From positions 30,327 through 94,326 of the forward strand of contig BLJB01000122.1 of assembly GCA_013423325.1 (NCBI GenBank): a stretch of DNA of 64,000 bases, read 5' to 3'. The stretch is from Usnea hakonensis (taxonomy: Eukaryota > Ascomycota > Lecanoromycetes > Lecanorales > Parmeliaceae). The notes below the pieces were generated by a model, which saw only the letters and a program-made list of their open reading frames with translations, made no database searches and had not been told where the DNA came from. The translations under genes were made by a program, and so were the position numbers. This document shows positions 34,456 through 46,314 of the stretch, piece by piece (the first letter of the stretch is position 1; every line of letters begins with the position of its first letter).

Positions 34456-35629
34456 TAACATTCTCTCGAAAGGGTCCGAGAAGGTGCTGTACGAGGAAGA
34501 TGCTGATGAGAAAAGGTCTTGCAAAGTGAGCGAAAGCTGTTGCAACTGGCAACTGGAGTAAACTACGAGGTGTGGAATGCCACGAGGTAGAGTAGCAAGC
34601 AGCAAAACTAAGCGACCAAGACTACTTTCGATACTACTTGTTCCAACCCCATGAAGAAAATTGCTTCTAAAATAATACATAATAATCGAGCAGCATTACT
34701 CCCTACGACAATATAAATGTTCCTGTGACAAACGAGTTTTTGAACCGATGGGTGCAGTCTTGTTTACGGGCGTCTCATATTGGTCCACGGATACGGCAGG
34801 TAAGCTGCTGGAGTTACTAAGGATTTGATCTATTAGACCCCTTGCAAATGCATGGGTATTCAAATTTCATAGCCAGGTCCAAGAACTTGTCCTCCAAGGA
34901 GCTTGTCTCCTTGGTATCTACATGTTCAACAATAAAAGCCAAGAAGACTACCTTACTGCTCAATGTTGATGTATGAAACACTGCAGCGGTGAAAAAATTA
35001 GGGTTCTAAGGCCTCGATTGATCGTCTGTTAAGTGTATGTATGTACACAGTGAAATGAAACAGCTATGTTGCAAGCCAGAGCGTCACAGTTGAAGCTTTT
35101 GCTTCTCTTTTCCCCCCACGTTGTATCATAATGCCCAGAAAGCAATGTAGAGCAGCCGTAACCTCGTCACAAGCCTCGTAATGCTCAGACCAAAGCAGCT
35201 TCATCAGGAGTGCCCCAACTCGATTGTGTATGAACAATTGCCAAGCGAATGCAGTGACTTCTATGTAGAATAAACCAACCCTTATTTACCATAGCGAACC
35301 AAAAATATGTAAAAGCAAATGTTCTCTGAACACGGAAGTAATGGTTCTCTGGACACTGAAGCAAATGTCTAGCTGACGGATGGATTCTTTCTGTGAGGTG
35401 CTGGGGTGCAGCAATGCGGGCGCGGCCCATTTAATGCAACGAATTAGAAATTAAGTAATGCTGGGTGCAGTCGTATCCAAGAAATGGTCCGTGTATGGAC
35501 CTGTCGAAAGCTTTTGATGTTTGTGTACAAAATTGCATTCGCTCGCTCTCACCACTATGCACATTCAATAGCGATTAACTCGGCAGGATAAGGTACCGAG
35601 AGAAGTTCCGTGATAGCTGAGGGATGGTC
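34456..35629. other. intergenic, convergent TGS1 / AUR1
   Basis: 1.2 kb between two convergent genes. Only short ORFs with no family feature; no RNA gene seen. Confidence 0.5.
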
Positions 35630-36945
35630 TCATCGTTGAGCTTCAGAATCCCATGAGTCGCTCTCGTCGATCGGACTCCTGGAATCGGACGAAACCGACG
35701 ATGATGAGCCAACGGTCCAGTCATCAGTGTCTTCTGTCCCTGAATCAAGACTTATGTAGCCCTTCTCTGCCGGGTCATCCCCAACCTCTACAAAGTCGTA
35801 ATCCCAGCGAAGGAACTTGTTTGGTTGTTGGCGTGGTAGGAACTTGGACTTGACGACGTGAAATATGACTCCAGAGACTAGAGCATGTAAGCAAGCGTAT
35901 GAGACGCAAAATTATGAGACTTACGAAGACTGCCACCAACCAGATCTACGGCGTAATGATGCGAAAGGTACATCGTCGCCCACCACAACCAGAGGGCATA
36001 CAATGCGAAGAGTGGAGTGAGTCGGGGGAAAACGTGGCTCATGAACAGAGCTTCCATCACTGCACTTCCGGCGTGTAAAGAAGGGAAAGCGCCAAAAACC
36101 ATGGGTGATCCGGTAAAGGTGGGAGTATACAGTGCGATCCCAAACAGCTCATCAATCGCCGCCAATCCTGCTGGCGAGCCATGTATTGAGTAATTGGCGG
36201 GCGCAAGTCCATACATGTTCTCATACCACGGTGCAGAGCACGGGAACGTCAATTGTATCGCTACCCCAATGAGATTCATCCAGCCGAAGCTCTTTGCAAA
36301 CATAGGCACCGTTCCTGGCGCTGCAAATGGGAACATAATGATCGAGCATACAACTGGCGCTCCAAAATGTATAATGCCATAGGGTAGCCATGCCATGATG
36401 CTAAGGAAGGTGCTCGTGTGCGCCGAGAGGATGTTGCTCAGGTTTGCCCCGTAAAATATGTTCTCCAGTGCTGGAAGGACACGGACCCATATTGGCGGAC
36501 GCCAAGTGCTCGGTATGAAACCACAAGCATAGAAGAACACCAGCCATGACCATATAGCCAGAGAAGGGAGGAGAAACTGGCGAGAGATGGGTAGTATGAG
36601 GGCGACAATGATTAAGGTGGAAACCGCAGTCTTGACTAATGCACCAGGCGACGGTATGATGCACAGAGAGAATATTCCGAGTATTATAAGTATGAGGTAT
36701 TGCCCGTCATAGAAGGACCATCGATGTAGGCGTAGTGACTCTATCGTGTCGGCAGGTGAGTAGGAAGTCTGGAGGCGGCTGATAGATGTTGAAGGGGACT
36801 GTCTGCTTCGTACTTTCGAACGCAGCCTCCTTCGGATGCGATGGGGTATTATGGTGGGTATTGAGGGAGGCCAGGAGAAGGGTAGCAGGATCTTGGAGTA
36901 AGTCTTTTGGAAATCATTCCTAGAAAGAAAAGTGGACTTCCTCAT
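35630..36945 (-). CDS. AUR1: inositol phosphorylceramide synthase catalytic subunit
   Basis: Golgi multi-pass enzyme that transfers phosphoinositol from PI to ceramide; essential, fungus-specific and the aureobasidin A target. Exons 35925-36945 and 35630-35877 (422 aa, usual length). A basic N-terminus is followed by several membrane segments (YLILIILGIFSLCIIPSPGA, TAVSTLIIVALILPISRQF, SLAIWSWLVFFYACGFI). The PAP2-like catalytic motifs are GAFPSLHAGSAVMEALFMSH and YLSHHYAVDLVGG, with the two catalytic His visible. ENIFYGANLSNILSAHTS and PCSAPWYENMYGLAPANYS are also typical. The cytosolic C-terminus is acidic and Ser-rich (SGTEDTDDWTVGSSSSVSS). The intron (35878-35924) falls right after the DLVGGSL motif. 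Confidence 0.95.
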
Positions 36946-38218
36946 GATCCGGAGACCTTTGGAGGCACAGCCGGGGAGGCGCTGGGCCCCTTGGCTTTGC
37001 TATGGTAGGAGTAGTTTTTTCCCTTTTCTTCTCTTTGAGGCGGAGAAAGAGCAGAAAGGTTACAAAGAGCAGGGCGTGAGAGGTTAAGGAGTGTCTGGAC
37101 AAAGAGAGTGAATATGATGGGGGTGGTAGGCAAAAGAATTGAGTAGTGGTGTTTAGTATAGTAGTAACTTTGAATTTGTAGGGTTGGTTGTGAGAAGCAA
37201 AAGACTCGGAGTCTGAAGTCAGATGTCTGCTAAGTAAGGTACTATGCTGCGGACTACTCGCTTTGCAAAAAAGCTAAGAGCCGAAAACGTCAAATTCAAT
37301 GCCAAGACGTTGCGGGGGATTAAAGTATTTTGTGCGAGAATAATGATAATAATAATGAAAATGATAATGGATACTCCGTACGGAGAGTGGATATTTCGAC
37401 TTTTTGACTGGAAAAGAAAAGGTCCGACGTCTCAATCAGAGTCATATGGAAATCCTTCCAGATCCACTCGGTAATTTAAAAATAATATTAGTAATATATA
37501 AGATTGATCCTTTTCTTCGTGAGCAAAGCTAATCAAATGTGTGCAGTAGGAAGCAATTTCGGACCATGTTTTCTGCCAAGCTCCGACTTTTTCACAGTCA
37601 AAAAGTACCTCATGCAAATTCATCGTCAGCAGACTACTGCGGAAGGCATCCTTTGATCAAACAGATTATTAATCCAGGTACTTCATAATTTACTCGGACC
37701 ACTTTCCTGAGTCGGTTGATCTGAGCCACATTTCATGTAATGAGTCAACCCGTTCATCTTGTCACTTACTTAGTAAGCAATGATGTCATCTATCATATCT
37801 CAACTACTCCTATCTTTTGCGATTCTGTTAATAGCAATAATGGAGCCCAAGTTTACTGATAGCGGTATCCAAGTTAACCATTGGAAAAACCATTCAACGC
37901 AATGTGCATTCTGCTTATCTGCTTCCTATCTACCGCTAAAGGTACACGATTTGTCCGTCTGTGACTTTGAAGCATGGCACACGTGCGAAGTATAGGCCTA
38001 GAGAGTGTCTGCTGTATCTCCAGCATGAAATAGACATAACTGAAAAATGACATATCAAGAACCTCCGTCCGAGTGCAAGAACCAAGCACGGACAAAGCGA
38101 ATTTCTCATCCTACGCCCAACCCCCGCCTTCGTTGTACATCGCCGTCCAACGCCATCGCTAAGACCATGTGGGATCGAAACGCTTTTCATCGGGAGACCA
38201 TCTTGTCCTTTCTCCACT
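36946..38218. other. intergenic AUR1-ACE2 side
   Basis: AUR1 promoter and 3' flank of the zinc-finger gene. A CT-type leader lies next to AUR1 (36960-37130, minus strand). ORFs such as 37780-37995 lack family features. Confidence 0.5.
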
Positions 38219-40664
38219 TTAGCTGCCGAAGAAATCCGTGGCAAAAGGGTCATTGCCGCCGAAGGCGTCAACATATCTGCTATCTGGTACTGACCCGTCA
38301 CCAAAGCCTGTCATCTCAAGCTCTGCGTTGAAGTAATCGTGGAAGTCCATGTTCACCTCCTTCGTAGGTTCTTCCTTGTTCAATGAGGCCGACAGGTCGA
38401 AATCCTTCTTGAAGAAATCTAGGCTGTCGTCAAAAGATTCGGGGATCGATTGGGAAGAATTGACATCGCAGCTGCCCTCAAAGTCGAAGAATTTTGAGGC
38501 TACTGGTGACGATGAAGACAGGTCCAGCTCCGGAGGTGTGCCGAAGTAGCTTGTGGAACTCTTTCGAGACTCGGGGTTGCTCTTCGGAAATCCATCTTGG
38601 GCTTCGGGTAGTCCAGTAACTTTTGGCGAAGGGCTCATGCTGATAGCCTTTGGCGTGTGCGAATGCTGAGAGTGCTGAGATGAAAAGCAATTTCCTGTGC
38701 TGTAGCTTGGCGATGTGGGCGGAGTGAAAGAAAAGAAGCCTCCTGAGATGTCGCCTGACAATTGTTGCGAAGACCCAGGACAATGAGGTGGACTCGATGC
38801 GGTGACTTCCATGTCATCAAAGAGTTGCTCTGGGCTGGGGTATGAGGAGGCTGATGAGCCGGACGCCGAGGACGCATACTCTCCAAGGCATCGCTTCTCA
38901 AGCACTCTCTGACGAGTCTTGGCCGACTTTTCGAGTCTCTCTTCCACATCGGGCCTCGGCTTCTTAGGCCTCCCACGCTTGATGACCTTCTTCGGCGTCC
39001 CTTCAAATGCACCGATACACATGCCACGTTGTCGGTGTCGAGTCAGAGCATCGTGGCGTGCAAAACCTTTACCACAAGGACACGGATATGACTTAACCCC
39101 GCTATGGATGTTGGCGTGCCGCTTCAGGTCATGCTGGCGAACAAAACACTTGAGGCAATCCTTGCATTGAAATTGGCGGTCTCCGAGGTGAGTCTGCACG
39201 TGAGATTTAATATTCTCTTTCCTGCCAAATTTCTTGTCGCAGTGTGGGTACAAGCATTTCCATTTGTTGTCGGGCTCTGACCATCCAATGAATGATGCGA
39301 TTTCATCGCAAGTCACACCCGTGTCAATCCAATCTTCAGGGTCATTTTCTGATATCGAATGGGACCTGTTGTATGGTTCTTCGTTGATAGGAGAAGGACA
39401 GACCGCAAGGCCATCCGCACTTTGTGAGCTCGGCAACTCTGATAGCTTAGTAGCCACGAGAGGACCATTGACATCAAAATTCACATCTTCGAACAACGTC
39501 ATGTGCGCCATGTCTGGGGAAGATTGGAATGATGAAAGGGCGGAGGAAACCGCGTTGGACATGGGAGAATAGTTCGAGGTATTGTATCCTCCTGTGCTAA
39601 CAGGGATGTCCATTCTTAGGTTCGACATGTTCATGAAATTTGGCTGGGGAAAGGCTGCTAAGTCGACCGAGCTCCGCTGCCGTTCTCTCGGTGGTGCTGT
39701 GTTGGGAGGAGACGGAAAATCCGCACACATAGCGTTTTCCCTCATCATCGCGAAGTTGTCTTGACAAGAAGTTCCGCGCTGCATCGCATGGGATGCTTTG
39801 ATGGTCAGATTTGGGTCTCTTCGGGTAGGGGAAGATTCTGCAGTACGGCTCTGCAGAACCTTGTGAGTGCGTGCGTTCTGGGAGAACGGAGTCGTTTCCG
39901 GTGTTATTGGAAAGTAACCTGCATTGATGTTAACAGTGCTTCTCGCGGCCCGTGGTCAGAACATTTCACTGACTCGTTCTCATTTGACTTAAAGGCGTAC
40001 ACGGTCTTTGAGTCTCGTCTTTGATAACTGGTCTCTGCGAGTCTTCTTGTAATGGCAGGCCATGTGGCATTCTTTCTGCTTTTATTAGTTCATTAGGTAG
40101 GTCGTTTCCTGTATATCCTTCGTGTCCTGTTCCGAAGCCGTCGAGGTATCCAGCGGAAGTGGTCGAGTCGAAAGACTGAAACATGTCCATGGTATTATTG
40201 TTGTATACGTCCTGTAGTGAGTGTCGTTGACTGCTAGTGTCCTCCCAAGCAGTCATTGGGGTATTTGGTTGGTCGTCCGTGAAAAATCCAGTCCCATGTT
40301 CCTGACATGGCGCCCGCTGGATATCGCTTAAAGATTGATGTCGTTGGATAGACTGCGTTGGCGTTTTCGGTTGATCATGGCCCGGTCGAGTCGTTGAGTG
40401 CTGCTGCTGCAATTCTCGCATTAGTGCTTGGATTAGTTGCTGTCGGTTTTGGTGTTCATCCTGGGTCGATAATTCCTGGTGGAAGAGTTCTTTGTCTATT
40501 TGGGTGCTAGGCTTTGACGGTTCTATGCTTAGACCTCGTCGGTGTAGCTCATGTTTGCGTTGTGTTGCAGGAAGAAGGGCCTCCGGAGTGTCGAATGTCG
40601 TGGGCGTCGAATTTTGTCGTTGGTGTCGTCCTCGGAAAATACTCGAAGTCTGGTGAGACAGCAT
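38219..40664 (-). CDS. ace2: C2H2 zinc-finger transcription factor, Ace2/Swi5-like
   Basis: 796 aa from exons 39974-40664 and 38219-39918. The intron (39919-39973) uses GTCAGT and gives the junction RTSYFPITPETTPFS. The N-terminus (MLSHQTSSIFRGRHQRQNS, HRRGLSIEP) matches filamentous-fungal Ace2-type regulators. Three fingers lie at about aa 420-505: CLYPHCDKKFGRKENIKSHV, CKDCLKCFVRQHDLKRHANI, then a CPCGKGFARHDALTRHRQRG finger. A basic AT-hook-like stretch (KKVIKRGRPKKPRPD) follows. The long C-terminal half is Ser/Pro-rich with acidic, aromatic ends, a plausible activation region. Swi5/Ace2 proteins control late-mitotic, separation, wall and conidiation genes; whether targets here include the nearby wall genes is unknown. 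Confidence 0.88.
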
Positions 40665-41994
<1,330 letters not shown>

Positions 41995-42161
41995 TAGAGA
42001 GTGGGTCTGAGCGTGGCAAATTCAATATAGATCGTTTATGTTGAATCCATGCGAGATAAAACAAGATACTTATAGCCTCATGAGCTTGTCTTACTGCTAG
42101 GTTATTGAATAGTGCCATGAACTGAACATCCTTGCATAAGCACGCATTATTGTCACCTCCG

Positions 42162-42805
42162 TCATGAAAGACCCTTCGGAGGGAAGCTGGATGTTTGCAT
42201 TGTGCCATCTCTAGACAGCCTAATATACTTGAACAAATTCAGTGCCGTCCACTCTCCATTCCACTCGCACAATGTTCTTAGATTGGCCTGGTCTTGCAGA
42301 TCCGGGATCCAAAATCCTCCATTGTACTCTCGGTCTTCTGTCGTCAACAGTTGCAGGATCTTATCCTCGCGAGCACTAGAGGGCCGCCCAGGCCTTCGCT
42401 GGTTCTTGAGTTCTCCAAGTTCTTGGTCGTAACGACCTATGTAGCTGTGATCATTTAGTGAAAGTCCCTCAGCCAGAAATGTGGATGTCGAGAGAACCTC
42501 AGTATGAGATTATGAATTTTCTCAGCCTCGAGAGGCCCGCTTGCTGCTTTCGCAGCTCCCTGAAAATAGGACATTCGTTTCACTTGAAAGAATCAGTACT
42601 GCGTAATTTATGATTATCGAGGAAGGATTATTAGACAATAAAACTCGTTTGCCCGAGCTCTTGCTGCAGCGAGCTTATCAAGCTTGACGGATCTGGCGCC
42701 TGCCCTCCTTAACTTTTGGGCGTCTCTGCTATTTTCGTGCAAGCTGTTGGGGTTTCCCTTCTTCTTAGCGATTCTTTTCTGCACCTTTGCCAAATTTTTT
42801 GGCAT
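42162..42805 (-). CDS. TMA16: translation machinery-associated protein 16
   Basis: Ribosome-biogenesis factor that associates with late nuclear pre-60S particles. Exons 42637-42805, 42498-42582 and 42162-42444 (178 aa). N-terminus MPKNLAKVQKRIAKKKGNPN and SLHENSRDAQKLRRAGARSV are diagnostic; the junction then gives ARANEFYLKRMSYFQGAAKA. The C-terminal part has RRPGRPSSAREDKI, EYNGGFWIPDLQDQANL and LFKYIRLSRDGTMQTSSFPP. Both introns have weak donors (GTCTAA and GTTCTC), but only these junctions keep the family sequence in frame. The ATG chosen is the family start; the frame continues open upstream. It lies head to head with EXO1, 339 bp apart. Confidence 0.92.
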
Positions 42806-43144
42806 TCTGACAGAGAAATGTTGACCCAAATATACTTCCTAATGAAAGGTAAAAAAAAAACAGCTCGTTGTGGGGGTGGGATGAAGGCGGATAAATATAT
42901 TTCCGAAGGCCGAAAACTGCCAACTGCGCGACGCGCTTTAATGAGTGTGTCTGAATGCTTGATGTGAGACAGTGTTGTTCACGGGCCAAGACGATTGCTA
43001 GCCTTGCTTGAGGATGTCATGCCATGAACGATAGCTTCCAAGTCTGCGATTAGTCCCAAATAACCAATTCCCATTCAATGGGCCAGGTAAACTCGACAAA
43101 GTGGGGAGGTTGCTAATATCTTTGCCCATGCCGTTGCTATCAGT
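42806..43144. promoter_or_regulatory. divergent promoter, TMA16 / EXO1
   Basis: 339-bp shared upstream region; a 9-10 nt A-run lies at about 42852. No further element recognised. Confidence 0.5.
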
Positions 43145-45529
43145 ATGGGTATTTCTGGTATGTTCAGGAGCTCAAATTCTGTACTGTACGGCGTTAATTT
43201 CTCTAAGGCTTGCTTCCGCTGCTAAAGTCCATCCAAAAGCCTTGCAATCTTAAGAAATTTGCTGGCCAAACAATTGGCGTTGATGCATATGGCTGGCTAC
43301 ATCGAGGGACAGTGGCCTGCGCCATTGATCTCGCTTTGGGAAGACCGACCACCAAGTACACTCGATCACGGGAAGACAATTTTCCGCAGCTGATTCGAAT
43401 GCAGGCATATCGACTTCTCGATGCACCGAGTACGAATGCTAATCCACTTTGGCGTGATTCCGTACATAGTCTTTGATGGCGACTATCTGCCCAGTAAGGC
43501 AGCAACGGAGATTGAAAGGGCAAAAAGGCGCGAAGAGAGTAAGAAATTGGGACTCGAGTTATATAGGCTTAACAAGCCCTCTCAAGCGCACATTGAGCTA
43601 CAGAAGGCAGTTGATGTCACTCCGGAAATGGCAGTACAATTGATAGAAGAGCTCAAAAAGGCTGGCGTCCAATACGTTGTTGCGCCTTACGAAGCAGATG
43701 CTCAGCTGGCTTATCTCGAGCGACAAGGGATCATAGAGGGCATGCTATCTGAGGATTCGGATCTTCTGGTCTTTGGCGCCAAAAGGCTTCTCACAAAGCT
43801 TGACCAGTACGGTGACTGTATTGAGATCAATCGAGCCGATTTCACCGCATGTCAAGAAATTAGCCTGGTTGGATGGTCAGATGCTGAATTTAGACGCATG
43901 GCAATTCTCAGTGGATGTGACTACTTGGCAAATATCAAAAGAATGGGATTGAAGTCTGCTTACCGGCTTGTGCGGAAGCACAAGACCATCGAGAAGATTC
44001 TACAGATACTGTCATTCGACGGGCAATATCACGTGCCCCCAGGCTATCTTCAAGCCTTTCACAAGGCCGAGCTGACATTCCTCCACCAACGTGTCTTTTG
44101 CCCCTTGAAAAATGAGGTTGTGATGATGACCGATCTTCAGGCCAATACACAGCCTGAAGATATCTCCTTCATTGGTGGCGAAGTGGATCGAGAGATTGCT
44201 ATCAGAGTCGCAAAGGGGGTCCTCGACCCAATGACTAAACAACCCATTTGTGTGAAACACCCAGTCAAAACTACTCCAAAAACACCATGGGGCAATCCAC
44301 GTCGGAACACAGCAGATACTTGTCTAGATACGAAAGCTATCAAGTCAATAGATTCATTTTTCAAGCCAAAAAGAGCGCCTTTGGCAGAACTGGACCCCAA
44401 TAGTTTTACGCCTTCGCCGACACAAGAACGACTTCTGCGCCAAGCGAGTGGAGTAACGTGGGAGTCGAGTTCAACACTAGCTCGGCCGCCACCTCTCAGG
44501 CCGAGTGCTTCAATGCCTTCTTCTGGACCTCGTTATATTGCGGAGACTGGAACGAGTTTAGGCGCTGCTCTGACAATGGCGACTCCTTTAAAGCGACGAA
44601 GGCTGTGCGTTGATCCGGATGATGGCCTGAATTCTGAAAACATAGTGGCATCGGAGTCAGGACGAAGCCAATATTTCGCTTCCAATATCGCAGATCCCAG
44701 CCTGTCAATGGAAAAAAGGAGAAAGAATCGAAAAGAAAAGAATACAGATATAACAATTTGGTCAGACGACTCTGTCGAGGAGGTCATGGCCGAGCTGCCA
44801 GATATAGACCATTGTGCAGAGCCATCGAGGAAAGGACGGATGGAGGTATTCAGAGATAATATGCCGGAGAAGATAGATGGCAATCGCAGTCCAAGAACGC
44901 AAGAGGGTGAGAAAGTGGAAGAGGATGAGAAATTGAAAGAGGACTCGCAAAGTTCGGTTGCTTCCAGAGGAACATCGGCATCAGAGCTGTCCTCGAGTAC
45001 ATCCATGACAAGTTCCACAAGCTCCGTGCCGTCCGTTGCTGCAACTCTGGATCAACACGTCACCGCCGAGCTGAAGGCCTTAGCTCAAAAGTACACCTAC
45101 CAAGCTGAGGTGCAACCGATGACGCTACAAAGAACGGAGATGCAGCGCACAAAGGAAGTTCGGACAGGAGTCACTGCAAGTCAAGTGATATCGAAACCTA
45201 CAATGTTGAAACAACGGAATCTGACGCCCCTCGAACGGCTTGGCTTGGGTGCTCTGAATCGATCAAGGTCTTGCAGCGGCCTCTTTGATAAGACCGTGAA
45301 AGGCTCAGGAAAGGATGAGGAGAGCATATCACATGGAGATCTCACACCCGCGAAAGAGCCCGTTCTCGGAACATCATTAGCTCACAGCGCTGGGCAAGAC
45401 GCTACCATCACAACGGGCAGTGAGGATGCTATCATCCCGGATTCGGAAGACGAACCGAGTTCCGCATCCGAGGCAGAAGGTACAGCGAAGTCCAAACCCG
45501 ACTTTGGCCGATTTGCTTTCACAGGGTAG
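43145..45529 (+). CDS. EXO1: exonuclease 1 (5'-3' exonuclease / flap nuclease)
   Basis: Nuclear FEN1/XPG-family nuclease for mismatch repair, end resection and meiotic recombination. Exons 43145-43157, 43208-43355 and 43405-45529 (761 aa). XPG-N: MGISGLLPLLKSIQKPCNLK, VDAYGWLHRG, VFDGDYLPSK. XPG-I: APYEADAQLAYLERQGIIEG, SEDSDLLVFGAKRLL. The helix-hairpin region is LSGCDYLANIKRMGLKSAYR. The metal-binding Asp/Glu residues of these motifs are all present. The C-terminal half is disordered, with a possible PIP-like box KSIDSFFKPK (~aa 366-375) and several Ser/Asp-rich SQ/SE patches. The first exon contains only four complete codons. Intron 2 falls within the N-domain (TTK|HIDFSMHRVRM). Confidence 0.96.
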
Positions 45530-46314
45530 TTATCTTCAGGGGGTCGCAGGGTGTGCTATTAAAGCGTGAGGGTTTGGCTTTTGTCAATAGTATCATTATG
45601 ATGTGGTATAGAGTATGGAGTCAGTTAGTGTCAGGCAAGAAGGGTAGAAATGAGTCATGGAAACTACAGTTCTCTCCTGTATTGTATTCCGATAGCATCA
45701 TTTAGGTCTTCGTGCCTTGAATAAATCAAGTCCAGGACATGGCTGACTCATGTGCCCACTTTCGATCCCGATCAATGACAATATCTAAGATTATAGGCAC
45801 ATGGCTAATCGTTGAAGACACTTTGGCCGAGTGGTTAAGGCGACAGACTTGAATTCCTATCTTTATCGGATAATATCTTCGACATCTGTTTCATTCGTGA
45901 GCGCAGGTGAGTTTTGAACCTTTGATCTGAAGGGTTTTCCCGACATTTATCTAACAAAAAGCCAAGGTTCGAACCCTGCAGGTGTCGAAATTGATTTTTG
46001 GTCTATTTAAAAGGGCTGTCGTTCTGAATGAGGATTGATTGATGGATGTGGGAGAGTTTTGGGAAGTTAAACAAAGATTGGGTGGTGGTTGGGGAGGAGA
46101 GGATGTCGATTCTACTATATTAGCCAACAAATAATTGAAGAAGGATGGAACATCATTTCTTCAATTTGATCGGAAAATGAACCCTGGAAACAGAGGCATA
46201 TGGTACGACTCTATGCTACGAAAAACGTATACCATCCTTCCCAAACAACAGGCCTCCCAGCTCTGTCCGTGCGCCTGAGACTCCCACCGATGCAAACGCT
46301 CAATGCTTGCCAAC
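45530..46314. other. intergenic EXO1-DnaJ containing tRNA-Ser
   Basis: Convergent 3' flanks of EXO1 and the DnaJ gene with the tRNA-Ser gene between them. Nothing else supported. Confidence 0.5.
45817..45987 (+). tRNA. tRNA-Ser(UGA) with anticodon-loop intron and a second, T-stem insertion
   Basis: Class-II tRNA. Acceptor stem GACACTT (45817-45823) pairs with AGGTGTC (45980-45986); discriminator G45987. Box A is TGGCCGAGTGG. Anticodon stem ACAGA (45843-45847) pairs with TCTGT (45885-45889); anticodon TGA is 45850-45852. A 30-nt intron (45854-45883) sits at the canonical position after base 37. The variable arm is a 4-bp hairpin with a TTCG loop (45890-45901). The T-stem 5' strand GCAG (45903-45906) is separated from its continuation by 60 nt (45907-45966) that begins GTGAGT and ends CTAAC...AAG; without it the T-arm is GCAGG-TTCGAAC-CCTGC, a perfect 5-bp stem. 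Box B (GGTTCGAACCC, 45966-45976) is intact in the DNA, and a TTTTT terminator is at 45995-45999. Confidence 0.88.

Noticed and set aside
37780..37995. 71-codon ORF with a hydrophobic start
   Set aside because: Signal-like start but no further features and no neighbouring exon; could not be supported.
38349..39572. Plus-strand ORFs opposite the zinc-finger gene
   Set aside because: Reverse-frame shadows of the ACE2 coding sequence.
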